Shown here piece by piece: positions 47,401-57,632 of a stretch of DNA of 64,000 nt. How positions within the stretch are numbered: the stretch's first letter is position 1; the number at the start of each line of letters is the position of its first letter. The translations under genes were made by a program, and so were the position numbers. The notes below the pieces were generated by a model. That model worked only from the letters and a program-made list of their open reading frames with translations. It did not search any database and had not been told where the DNA came from. Origin of the DNA: Amia ocellicauda (Eukaryota; Chordata; Actinopteri; Amiiformes; Amiidae); contig NC_089867.1 of assembly GCF_036373705.1 (NCBI RefSeq), positions 15,959,501-16,023,500 of the forward strand, written 5' to 3'.

Positions 47401-47876
47401 TATTTTGCATGGAACAATGCAAACAAGGGAAATATAATAAGCTATTGTTTGGTATTCAATGTTAATATTTGTATGTATTATTCAGGACTATGGCCTAAAT
47501 AGGTTAATACAATCTTGAAACAGTCTCTGTGGTCAGTAAGAGAAGATTTAGCTCATTGTGTTTGTATTGTTGTGGGAGATATTCCTCTAGTTGCTGTGTG
47601 TCCATATCCTTGTTTTGCCACTAGAGGGGACTGTTTCATAAAACTAATTAAAAAAGTGGACATGCAAATGAAAACCCTGCTAAAATACATCATCTGTTAT
47701 CATGGAACATACATTAACAGGTTTCAAAAAGGGATAAACTACACCTTTGCATTCCCTCTTTATTAATTCTACTTGTACTGAGTTTCAGTTGAGTTATTAC
47801 TAGGAATAGTAGAGCACAGTAGAGTGTGGTGGGAGCCCCCAGAGAGATACAGTGTGTGTGTGTGTGTGTCTGGCAG
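44296..47876 (+). other. Gap after main CSPG5 3' end, no confident gene
   Basis: No recognised exon. There is a pyrimidine-rich patch at 46240-46390 and a GC-rich patch around 46780-46900 that stays open in one frame but lacks splice signals and family resemblance. The A/T-rich stretch 47280-47500 shows nothing else. If the exon at 47877 belongs to CSPG5, this is intronic. Confidence 0.45.
44425..44470 (+). repeat. (CA)n microsatellite
   Basis: A perfect (CA) tract of about 23 units just downstream of the CSPG5 poly(A) signals. Confidence 0.9.
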
Positions 47877-48089
47877 GCTGGAGTCACCATTGATGTGGAG
47901 CTGCACATCCCCAAACACGCCACGGTGCTGCCGCCCGCCAGCCCCCCGATGCGTTACAACGTCTACCTCTACAAGGTGCCGCGCTCCCCAGGGCCGAGGC
48001 GGGGCTACGACCCACAGAGCACCCAGTCCCTGCCTCCCCTGCCCAGCAAGAGGCCGCACAGCCGCCTGGACAAAGCCTGCACGCCCTGA
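47877..48089 (+). CDS. Orphan terminal coding exon, possible alternative CSPG5 tail
   Basis: The segment has a phase-0 acceptor (UG-rich tract then CTGGCAG), 70 codons with about 90% G/C in third positions, a TGA stop, and AATAAA about 120 bases downstream. The product starts AGVTIDVELHIPKH and contains MRYNVYLYKVP and a Pro-rich SLPPLPSKRP motif that resembles an SH3 ligand. I do not recognise the protein. No other coding exon is visible between the main CSPG5 3' end and ELP6. Both CSPG5 exon-4 donors (39287 and 39365) are phase 0, so splicing onto this exon would replace the normal 55-residue end by 70 new residues. The alternative is the last exon of an unrecognised gene or a gene remnant. 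Coding nature fairly likely, membership in CSPG5 is inference. Confidence 0.5.
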   Translation, partial: AGVTIDVELHIPKHATVLPPASPPMRYNVYLYKVPRSPGPRRGYDPQSTQSLPPLPSKRPHSRLDKACTP

Positions 48090-48208
48090 CGTACTGACAT
48101 GATCACACCAACACACTGGATCACTGACCTGCTGGCACACTGAGACACTGACACACACTTGACTCACTGACTGACTCACAGGGAGAATATACTGTATTTG
48201 TACATATA

Positions 48209-48218
48209 CAAATAAAAT
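48209..48218 (+). terminator. Poly(A) signal downstream of the orphan exon
   Basis: An AATAAA lies inside CAAATAAAATGT, followed by T/A-rich sequence. It is correctly spaced to end a transcript whose last coding exon stops at 48089. Confidence 0.6.
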
Positions 48219-48239
48219 GTATTATATATTTTGGGCATC

Positions 48240-50760
48240 TGAGCCACATCATTCATAACAGCAATTGACCAAATCTCGAGTGACAGAATTGAAAAATAAC
48301 AGCTGCATGCTCTTGTCTGACGTCCTTCTCCGAGATGTGTCTTCTGCAGGGTCAGATTACAGGTATGTGATCAGGAAACTGCACGAGTGAAATCTCCAGG
48401 TGAAGGGAGTTCTGTGTCCGCCTGCTGAGGTTTGACAGCTGGGTTTATTTGTGCAACGGACTGCTGAGGATTCACCTCCCATCACAGATCAAAAGAAGAG
48501 ACACTGCTTCTCCTGAGCTCCTAAAATAGACCTGGATTTAATACAGATCATTGTACTGTAAATCTTAATTCACCTTCCAGTTTCTTCCTTTTCATGACGT
48601 CACTTGAAATGCATCTGTACAGAGACAGTGATGAGGATAAAGCAGCTGAGAGATGTCTTCTCTGAATGGCTGTGGCTCATTAGAGGTTGTGCTCTGAACT
48701 TCTGACCATGTGAATGTGGGGGTGGCTATAAACAAATGCTTTGCAACTTAGCAAGTACCCAAACCAGTAAAAACAAGCACATAATTACATAAATAATAAA
48801 TAAAGAAATCAATGTTTACATTCTAAAAATGTTGTCCTCTCCTTTTTGTGTATTTCTAGCTCTGGTGCATGCCTAACTACCATGTATACACTGTTCTGTC
48901 AGCTTTAACTGCTGAGTCCAAACATAATCACAGGATATTAAAGGACAATACAGCTGCCCCTGCCAGGCCCCTGCCCGAGCCCACACACTGCGCAGAGTAC
49001 TGACCACAGGGATACACAACCCCACTGCTACACAAGGGCAGAGACATACAGAGAAGCATGGGGAGGGAGAGCAGAGAAACAAGTAGATGACGCACAAACC
49101 ATGGAGTTGGAAAACAGAGCAAGATAGAAATACTCACAGAAAATACAAGATGGATAAACGGAGAGAGAGAGAGAGAGCGGGGGAGGTGCTGTCTCTGTGA
49201 TTGTGCAGTGAGTGTGAGAGGAGCACCATGCTCTCTAATTCAACGGGACACTGGGCCAGCAGCTCACATGCACAGAAACATAAATAGAAGGGGGGGCCAG
49301 CAGTCACATCCACTGAGGACCCACACTGCCCAGCGCTGGGGACTGAACTGGGTCAATTATCACAGGACATTGAAGGGGTGGGGGAGGGTTTAGTTGTATA
49401 CATGCTGCTTAAAGACAGAGAGAGAGAGAGAGAGAAAAAGAGAGAGAGAGAGAACATGATAACAAACACTGGTACAAGTTCCCACCCCAGCCTCTCATAC
49501 CCAGGCACTGAGACACGCGCTGGGGCCCCCAGGGACACCAACCTACACGATCAACATGAATCATTTACTAAATTGCCATTTTTCAAATATAGTTGTGGAA
49601 TTTGAAATCAGAACAAAAGCATCTGGTTCAGAGTCCGGGGTCCCCGGCATACAGAGAGGAGTGGGGGAGCTCTGAGGGCATCTGTAATATAACTGTTCCT
49701 CCTGTTTTCCCTGTGTTCCCTTCCCCAGTCTCACCCCCTTTCCCTCTCTCCATCTCCACCTTTCATTCCCTCAATTTCCCTCTCCCTCGTCTCTCTCTCC
49801 CTCCCCAGGCCTCTTTCTGCAGGTTCAGTGTAGTGAGGGGATCAGGGCCTTTGTGACCCTGGGATTAAATGACTGCGCTCCATTAGCCACACCGAGACAC
49901 CAGGACAGGGACACAGACACACACTGTCTCCCGGACCACAGCAATAAGGGGAGGATGAGCTCCCCCTACTGGCCATTCAGCACACTGTCCCCTCAAAAAA
50001 GTGTAAAGCACAGAACTGTTACCCAGGAGCCCTTTCTGCTGCTCTCCTACCTCCTACACCCCCATCACAAGACCCTGAATCAGCCAGTGTGTGGGGCTGG
50101 GTGGAGGGGCCGGCGTGGAGATTAATCCCCCTCTGCTGAGCCAGGCGTCAGCGCTGAGAGTTAAACATTCCCAGGCTGCCTCTCAGCTCAAGGGGAGTAA
50201 CAAAGGACACCAACGGCTAATTAGCATGGAGTGCAAGAGCTGGGGGCGGGGGACGGGAGAGCGGTCCAGGGCCACACTGTGGGGAAACAATCCCCACACT
50301 GCTGCACAAACACGTCTTTGTTCCCCCCTCACTGCCTGCTCTCCCAGGCCCCTCGCCCTGCCTCCTCCCCATCTCCTCCTCTCCTTTATGTCCTGCCCAG
50401 GCGATGCTGGGGAGCCCCAAGGAATGGTCATCAATCATGGTGTGAACCAGAGGCCCGTCCCTCTCTCGTCCCTCTCTCTGTGGGTGAACTTCTGCCCCAC
50501 TGTGACACTGGAAATGACATCACTAAATTATAGCTTAGACCACAGGAAATAACCTTGTGTGTGTTGTTTCTAGATTCCCACACTCACACACACACACTTT
50601 ACTGTGCACATTTCTTTTTTAAAAGAAGAGAAGATTAATTCCATTGAATCCTGCCATGCTCTGTTCTGTTGCATTTAAATACTGTCGACAGTAAACATAC
50701 AAAAATATATCAATCTGTATGTCTGTCCTCTGATTTGCAAACGAAAATAAGACTCTTCAA
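48240..50760. other. Intergenic interval before ELP6, no gene recognised
   Basis: No coding-like exon is visible. It contains a (GA)n tract with a short AAAA interruption at 49416-49453 and a pyrimidine-rich patch at 49695-49810. The rest looks unique. Confidence 0.5.
49416..49453 (+). repeat. (GA)n microsatellite
   Basis: AG tract with one short AAAA interruption, in the interval upstream of ELP6. Confidence 0.85.
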
Positions 50761-51266
50761 CACCCCTTTGAGGTTCGCGTTTTTCAAATCAAGCGCGACC
50801 GACGCGAGTAGTTTGTCCCTCTCCGGCTGTGTTAGATGTAGTCGCGGTGCCAGTGCGCAGGACAGGGCGATGTAAACAACGTGGGGAGACACACAAACAG
50901 CGAGCAGGTCAGCCAGTCCGACACCAAACTGCAGTATAATCCGAACCGAGCGGTGCTGAGGACCCTGATGCGCAGGAGGTGTGTGTTTCTGAGTGACAGT
51001 CTGCCCAAAATAACCCTGGCATCGGTCAAACCCAGCATGCACTGCAGTAGCGCCACGCTGTATGAATGTGCTGTTTGATCTGGAGCTGTATCCGCTGTGT
51101 TATGTGTAACGTTGTTAATTCAACTCTTCTGGCATTACGTCTGTGCATTCATTAAATAAAACGTGCCCTTGTCTTTATCGCGACAGGTATTCCCAGCACC
51201 CGAGTCGTGAAAAGGTATCGAGGGAAAATCTGAACATCTGCAGTACTCCTGCAAGCTACTCCTGCC
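50761..51266 (+). promoter_or_regulatory. ELP6: Candidate ELP6 promoter and leader
   Basis: A moderately CpG-rich stretch (several CGs between 50770 and 50960) lies before the ELP6 ATG. It contains a ZNF143/Staf-like element with core CCCAGCATGCACTGCAG at 51031-51047, a motif typical of housekeeping promoters close to the start site. Transcription probably begins shortly after it. No TATA box is evident near this element. The exact start is inferred. Confidence 0.45.
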
Positions 51267-51320
51267 ATGTTTCCAGAGCTCAACAGCATCCTGAACACCA
51301 GCCCTGAACACTGCCCACGG

Positions 51321-51363
<43 letters not shown>

Positions 51364-52766
51364 CATGTGTGCCTGTAACTTGTATTGCCATCTCTGTATG
51401 TCTGCAGGGGGAGTTTGTCCTGGTGTCAGACAGACAGGCGGATGCATCTTTCCTCATCCATCACTTTCTGTCCTTCTACCTGAGAGGTGAGCGAAAGAGT
51501 GACCCCGTGACCACAGACGTGTCCCTGGCTGCGGTGCTGGCATTCGGTTGTGCCCGCTGCCAGTCTGGTCTGGACAGTGCCCTAACCGCGATCTGTGTGT
51601 GTCTGTGTTCTCAGCGGGCTGCAAGGTGTGCTTCCTGGGCCTGGTGCAGTCCTTCAGTCACTACAGCGCGGTGGGCCAGAGGCTGGTGAGTGACACAGCG
51701 CTGCTTTGTGTGTTAGTGTTCGTGTGCGCTGCCGTGTTTAACCGGTCTGTGTGTGTGTGTGCAGGGCGTGAACCTGGTGCAGGCGAGGGACAGGGGTCAG
51801 CTGGTGTTTCTGGAGGGGCTGAAAGACTCACTGGGCACCCTGCTGCAGGAGGAGCCCGGCCCACACGCCAACACCCTGGACTTCCTCAGGTATCTCTCTT
51901 TCTGACTGTCTCTCGCTCTGGCGCTGGCACACCGATCTTGCCCTGAGGAATCTCATCCCCTTTCTCTCTGACTCCCTCCCTCCTGTCCTCCCTCTTGAGA
52001 TTGCTCTCTCTGCTCTCTCCCCAGCTCCCCGAGGCCAGAGCTGCGCCAGCTGTTTGAGTTTGTGCAGAGATCAGTGTCCCCGGGGCCAGGGGAAGAGGGG
52101 GCCGGCCCAGTGCTCATCGTGGACGACCTGAGTGTGCTGCTCAGCCTGGGACTCAGCCCCTCGGCCCTCACGGACTTCAGCCACTACTGCAGGGCCGCGG
52201 TCTGCACCGAACTGCAGGTCAGACGCCGAGGCCTTCGTTCTCCTTTGAATGCGTCTTCTGATGTAGTACACAGTGCCGATTTCCTGTCACTGATGTTTCT
52301 CGCATGTGCTTTGGTCTGTCTGTGTGCGTCTGTCCTGCTACTGTGCCGCCCTGCAGGGCAGCGTAGTGGTGCTGGTGCGCACTGCGGAGGAGGAGGAGGA
52401 AGAGGAGGATAAAGGCTCTGGATTACTGCTGGCTGGCCTTTCTCACCACAGCAGCCTGGAGCTGCGAGTGCAGGGCCTGAACACCGGCCACTGCAGGGAC
52501 ATCCACGGACAGGTGGGTGACTAGTGTGCAAACACGTGAGAGTGGAGGTGTGTGTATGAGTCTGCGCTGCTGTGGGAGTGTCAGTTGTCCCAGGGCTGTG
52601 TGTGCTGTTTCAGTCAATGGGATGCTGTGTTTTTCAGCTGGAGCTGTGTTGGCGGAGGGGCAGCAGTGCCAGTGGGCCAGCAGAGCGGCGGCGGGTCCTG
52701 CAGTACAAGATCCAGGACAGGGGCGTGTCTTTCTTCGCCAGGGGCACCTCCAGCGCCGTGTTGTGA
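51267..52766 (+). CDS. ELP6: ELP6, Elongator complex protein 6, complete, seven exons
   Basis: This is a subunit of the Elp4/5/6 RecA-like subcomplex of Elongator, which supports cm5/mcm5 modification of wobble uridine in cytosolic tRNAs. Exons: 51267-51320, 51408-51486, 51615-51685, 51765-51889, 52025-52217, 52357-52512, 52638-52766 (TGA). They total 807 nt, giving 268 residues, essentially the human length (266). Family landmarks seen are MFPELNSILNTSPE at the N-terminus, FLIHHFLSFYL, CKVCFLGLVQSFSHYS, GQLVFLEGLK, VLIVDDLSVLLSLG, a Glu-rich loop, GLSHHSSLELR, CRDIHGQLELCWRR, and the C-terminal YKIQDRGVSFFARG. Like other Elp6 proteins it has the RecA-type fold signature but no Walker A motif. 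Introns are all 71-139 bases. The first is 87 bases, stop-free and in frame, so a form with 29 extra residues is possible. The family N-terminus supports splicing at Arg18/Gly19. Confidence 0.95.
51323..51358 (+). repeat. (CT)n microsatellite filling ELP6 intron 1
   Basis: A perfect CT tract of about 18 units starts two bases after the intron 1 donor and fills about 40% of the 87-base intron. Length change in steps other than three would alter the frame only if the intron is retained. Confidence 0.9.
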
Positions 52767-53085
52767 CCCTCCCACTCTGACCCCCTGGCTCCCCAACACA
52801 CCCACACATGCACCTCAACACAGTGGAACCCAAATGCCGTGGGTCTCCCAGGGGTCGGAGCACAAGTCAGGGCACAGGGACACAGGAGGACTGCAACAAG
52901 AGAAGGTCATTTTGATGAGTGACCTCAGCGCTTCACCCGCAGTGTGATATCCTCGAGTCGCCCCCAGCCCGAGCCAGAAGAGTCTGAGAGAGTGCTTTCC
53001 TCCGTCACGTAGCACGCTCTGCTTTTGGGCACCAGACTTGCCGTGAGAGAGATGCACAGGATTGGATGGGATTGGAAACTGTAAA

Positions 53086-53099
53086 AATAAACAAATAAA
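53086..53099 (+). terminator. ELP6 poly(A) signals (two AATAAA)
   Basis: AATAAA at 53086-53091 and 53094-53099, about 320 bases after the ELP6 stop. The 3' UTR would then run from 52767 to about 53115, leaving only about 170 bases to the CpG-rich SCAP promoter. Confidence 0.7.
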
Positions 53100-53279
53100 C
53101 TGTAAAAAGTCACTGTCTCAGTGTCTGCTTTTCTGAGATGAGGTGACAGTTTATACCTGAGCATCTCCTGGAAGTCAATTTCATAACATACGTTTTTACA
53201 CACGTCTGGTTTTTACACTGAGCTTTAGACACAGTATGAATTGCATGACCATTTAAAAATAGTTTAAAATGTATTAGTA

Positions 53280-53860
53280 TAGGCTGCAGTTCCCAGTGTA
53301 GCCCGCAGAGGCCGCCAGCGCCCCGGCTCGGCTGTCGGAGGCTGGGTCAGAGGTCGGAGTGGAGAGGTCGCTGCTCGGGATTTCACGCTGCTGTCAGTGA
53401 GCGACAGGTTTCTGTGGCTGGAGGTGTTGATAGTCAGCCGCCAACGGGGAAAAACGCCGCAAAACAGCCGCGAAACATCGACTGGCCAGCGGGGCTCCCA
53501 TCCGCCCAGCCACGGGAGAGGCGCAGTGAGGTGAGAGGCCGGACGGCTGGGTTTTTGGGCGCTTTCGAGAGACACATCCCTGGGTGTATGCTCCAGGCCC
53601 CGACCTCATCCTGAACAGAGCTGGGTCCCGGAGAGGGAGCGGGAGGCTCGGGAGTGCGGCGAGGGTGTGCGATAGCCCCGCACGGAGGAGCGCGGAGGCC
53701 GGCGGCGGTGGCGGCTGTGTGCGGCGGGGCGGCGGGGCGGCGGGTGTCCTGCGTCCGTGTGCGGCGTCGCATGGACACCGCGGCTGTAATAACAGTGCCG
53801 ACACACAGCGCAGCAGCCGGCCGCAGCTGATAGCACAGCCTTCAAGTTTGTTATGGGTGT
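53280..53860 (+). promoter_or_regulatory. SCAP: CpG-rich SCAP promoter and non-coding first exon
   Basis: This is the densest CpG region in the window, with GGCGG boxes at 53700-53745 and no TATA box. A consensus donor GAG|GTGAGA follows 53530, so a non-coding exon of roughly 53300-53530 is likely. It would be spliced to an acceptor near 59192 (T/G-rich tract, CAG) or 59212, ahead of the ATG. A TTCCCAGTGTAG element at about 53290 is a weak ZNF143-like match. Exon limits are inferred. Confidence 0.5.
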
Positions 53861-54397
53861 AAAGAGTTACTGGGAGCTGTTGATATTGAAACCGGTATCG
53901 GGGCTGTGCTGGTCATCCCTCCCACATTAACACCCAGGCGGTGGCAGAAGCTGGAGATCGCCGGTTGTTTCCCCCATGTCGAGGACCCCTGTCCCGGCCC
54001 GGCCTGTGCGTCTCTCCGCTGGATTTGTTTACACTGGCATCCACGCCGGCCGTATATAGTGCCCCGCCACCCCCATACGAAAACCTGCTGACTGAAACCC
54101 TGCGTTTCCTAATACTGGGGGTGTGGATGGTACTTTTCTGACTTCAAGGGCTGGTTTCACGGACTAGGCATGGACGACTAGTCGTGTTGTTTTAGCGTGA
54201 GCAGTCCTAAACTAGTGCGAAGCCAGGCAACAGCATGATAAAGAAATAATACCATAAAAATAGCTGTAAGACTGTAGCCAAGGGTGTCGTGATTTCGTCA
54301 CGTAGAGGACAGTATCCAGAAGACTGGCTTTCTGGGAGGCGTTGGAGGACAGGCAGAGCTCCAGCATTGCAGGCTGTTGCATCACTCCGCTGTCAGC

Positions 54398-55150
54398 TCT
54401 GTGCGGGAGTGAGAGGGGCAGGGTGCCTGATGTGCTGGGGTGGGGAGTGTGATCTGTGCGGGAGTGAGAGGGCAGGGTGTCTGATGTGCTGGGGTGGGGA
54501 GAGTGATCTGTGCGGGAGTGAGAGGGGCTGGGGTGGGGAGAGTGATCTGTGCGGGAGTGAGAGGGGCAGGGTGTCTGATGTGCTGGGGTGGGGAGAGTGA
54601 TCTGTGCGGGAGTGAGAGGGGCAGGGTGCCTGATGTGCTGGGGTGGGGAGTGTGATCTGTGCGGGAGTGAGAGGGCAGGGTGTCTGATGTGCTGGGGTGG
54701 GGAGAGTGATCTGTGCGGGAGTGAGAGGGGCTGGGGTGGGGAGAGTGATCTGTGCGGGAGTGAGAGGGGCAGGGTGTCTGATGTGCTGGGGTGGGGAGAG
54801 TGATCTGTGCGGGAGTGAGAGGGGCTGGGGTGGGGAGAGTGATCTGTGCGGGAGTGAGAGGGGCAGGGTGCCTGATGTGCTGGGGTGGGGAGTGTGATCT
54901 GTGCGGGAGTGAGAGGGCAGGGTGTCTGATGTGCTGGGGTGGGGAGAGTGATCTGTGCGGGAGTGAGAGGGGCTGGGGTGGGGAGAGTGATCTGTGCGGG
55001 AGTGAGAGGGGCAGGGTGTCTGATGTGCTGGGGTGGGGAGAGTGATCTGTGCGGGAGTGAGAGGGGCTGGGGTGGGGAGAGTGATCTGTGCGGGAGTGAG
55101 AGGGGCAGGGTGCCTGATGTGCTGGGGTGGGGAGAGTGATCTGTGCGGGA
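54398..55150 (+). repeat. Higher-order minisatellite (55/54/39-bp units, 242-bp period)
   Basis: Units begin GTGATCTGTGCGGGAGTGAG. A 55-bp unit has a 54-bp variant and a 39-bp variant lacking 16 internal bases. Diagnostic GGGTGCCTG marks at 54421, 54624, 54866 and 55108 show periods of 203, 242 and 242 bases. The super-unit is thus 55+54+39+55+39, and the first copy lacks the last 39-mer. G-runs (GGGGTGGGG) on the + strand could form quadruplexes. Long frames on both strands here are artefacts of the repeat. Confidence 0.95.
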
Positions 55151-56339
55151 GGGAGGGAGTGTGATCTGTGCTGTGCTGTGCTGAAGTGAGGGAGGCAGGG
55201 GGTCTGTGTTGGGGTGAGACAGTGAGAGTAAGGGGTATATGTTGGAGTGAGAGAGGCAGGCGCTGCTCTCTGTTCGGTCACTCCAGGTCTTACTGGCTCT
55301 CCTCGGCCTGTCAGAGGACACTGAAAGAGCAGCCTGTGGCAGACCTTGGACACAGTAGAGTAGGACAGACGGACAGGGTGGTGGTCCAGCAGACAAACTC
55401 GGTGACAGGCTAACGGTCATTAAAGAAGACAAATAGGCAGGCAGACAGCCAGAGGGGCAGGCGCAGGCTGGTGCTCTGTGTGCACAGTTATTGAGACACT
55501 GGTGCAGAGAGACTCTGCCTGCGCTCCGGCTGTCAATGCTGCCGTGGGAGAGGACGGGCGTCCCGGCTGTGATTGAGCCCTGGGGTCTGCAGGACAATCT
55601 GGGGTAAAGTGGTGGGGTCGCCTTGTGACTTGGTGACAGAAAGGCCTAGTCTTTGCATGACTGGCAATGTCATGGGAAGAAAAATTGAGTTAGTTTTTCC
55701 CTGTTTTTCTTTTTCAGTGAAGTAGAAGTGATCTCTGAGTGTGGGGTAGCAGTCTGTGTGTGGGAGTGTGAATGCTAGTGAGGGTCACAGCTGTGTGGGT
55801 GCGAGGACTAGAGAGGCAGGCAGCTGTGAGGGGAGCTGCTCTACAGTCAGCAGGGGGTTCGCCAGGGCTGGGCGGTGTACAGGAGTTTTAGTATTTCACG
55901 TTTGGCGTGTCTGTGTGGGGGAGTTGACTGTGTGTGTGTTTTGCACACAACAGGGCATCGTAAACCTGCTGCTCTGGTATTGTGTTAAAATCTGTTCCTA
56001 CTGGCTTGAAGTGGAAAATAAGGGTTGGTGTATCCACTCCACTCCAGTTCAGTACAGTGCGGATCATTATAGGTGGATCCTAGTGAGATGCGAGGCTGGC
56101 GTCCCCTCATGGTGCCTCAGGGTCAGACTGATCTGCTTTCGCAATGGCCTGCGCTCTTTTGGTTTTTGTTTATGTTCCAGCTATGTTTTCTCTTAACTGA
56201 CAGACTACTAAATATTGCACCATCCTTTCCAAACATCATGTCCCCTGCAGGTGTGCAGGGGGCAAGGCTGAGAGGGGGCAGGGTTGGGTTGATGCACAGT
56301 ATTGAGTTGTTTATAGTAAGGAGTGAGTTGGTGGTGGAA

Positions 56340-57632
56340 AAGTAGTGTGAGTAGCAACATGGGTGTACAGTGAGATTAGTGTTGGTGTGAGTAACAGTGT
56401 AGGTGTACAGTGAGGTGAGTGAGTAACAGGGTGGGTGTACAGTGAGATTAGTGTTGGTGTGAGTAACAGTGTAGGTGTACAGTGAGGTGAGTGAGTAACA
56501 GGGTGGGTGTACAGTGAGATTAGTGTTGGTGTGAGTAACAGTGTAGGTGTACAGTGAGGTGAGTGAGTAACAGGGTGGGTGTACAGTGAGATTAGTGTTG
56601 GTGTGAGTAACAGTGTAGGTGTACAGTGAGGTGAGTGTGAGTAACAGGGTGGGTGTACAGTGAGATTAGTGTTGGTGTGAGTAACAGTGTAGGTGTACAG
56701 TGAGGTGAGTGAGTAACAGGGTGGGTGTACAGTGAGATTAGTGTTGGTGTGAGTAACAGTGTAGGTGTACAGTGAGTGTGAGTAACAGGGTGGGTGTACA
56801 GTGAGATTAGTGTTGGTGTGAGTAACAGTGTAGGTGTACAGTGAGGTGAGTGTGAGTAACAGGGTGGGTGTACAGTGAGGTGAGTGTGAGTAACAGGGTG
56901 GGTGTACAGTGAGATTAGTGTTGGTGTGAGTAACAGTGTAGGTGTACAGTGAGGTGAGTGAGTAACAGGGTGGGTGTACAGTGAGATTAGTGTTGGTGTT
57001 AGTAACAGTGTAGGTGTACAGTGAGGTGAGTGTGAGTAACAGGGTGGGTGTACAGTGAGATTAGTGTTGCAGTGTGAGTAACAGGGTGGGTGTACAGTGA
57101 GGTGAGTGTGAGTAACGGTGGGTGTACAGTGAGATTAGTGTTGGTGTGAGTAACAGTGTAGGTGTACAGTGAGGTGAGTGTGAGTAACAGGGTGGGTGTA
57201 CAGTGAGATTAGTGTTGCAGTGTGAGTAACAGGGTGGGTGTACAGTGAGATTAGTGTTGCAGTGTTAGTAACAGGGTGGGTGTACAGTGAGATTAGTGTT
57301 GGTGTGAGTAACAGGGTGGGTGTACAGTGAGATTAGTGTTGGTGTGAGTAACAGGGTGGGTGTACAGTGAGATTAGTGTTGGTGTGAGTAACAGGGTGGG
57401 TGTACAGTGAGATTAGTGTTGGTGTGAGTAACAGGGTGGGTGTACAGTGAGATTAGTGTTGGTGTGAGTAACAGGGTGGGTGTACAGTGAGATTAGTGTT
57501 GGTGTGAGTAACAGGGTGGGTGTACAGTGAGATTAGTGTTGGTGTGAGTAACAGGGTGGGTGTACAGTGAGATTAGTGTTGGTGTGAGTAACAGGGTGGG
57601 TGTACAGTGAGATTAGTGTTGCAGTGTGAGTG
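56340..57632 (+). repeat. 40-bp GT-rich minisatellite with 72-74 bp dimeric part
   Basis: The basic unit is 40 bp (GGTGTGAGTAACAGGGTGGG plus TGTACAGTGAGATTAGTGTT). The 5' two thirds alternate this unit with a 32-34 bp variant containing GAGGTGAGTG, giving a dimer of about 72-74 bp. The 3' third (57291-57610) is eight consecutive 40-mers without a difference, which indicates recent expansion. Confidence 0.95.

Noticed and set aside
54212..55597. 461-codon and 323-codon open frames on the - strand with repeated HSPHPSTS-like units
   Set aside because: They are translations of the 242-bp higher-order minisatellite, whose units happen to lack stops in several frames. There is no start context, splice context or conserved domain.
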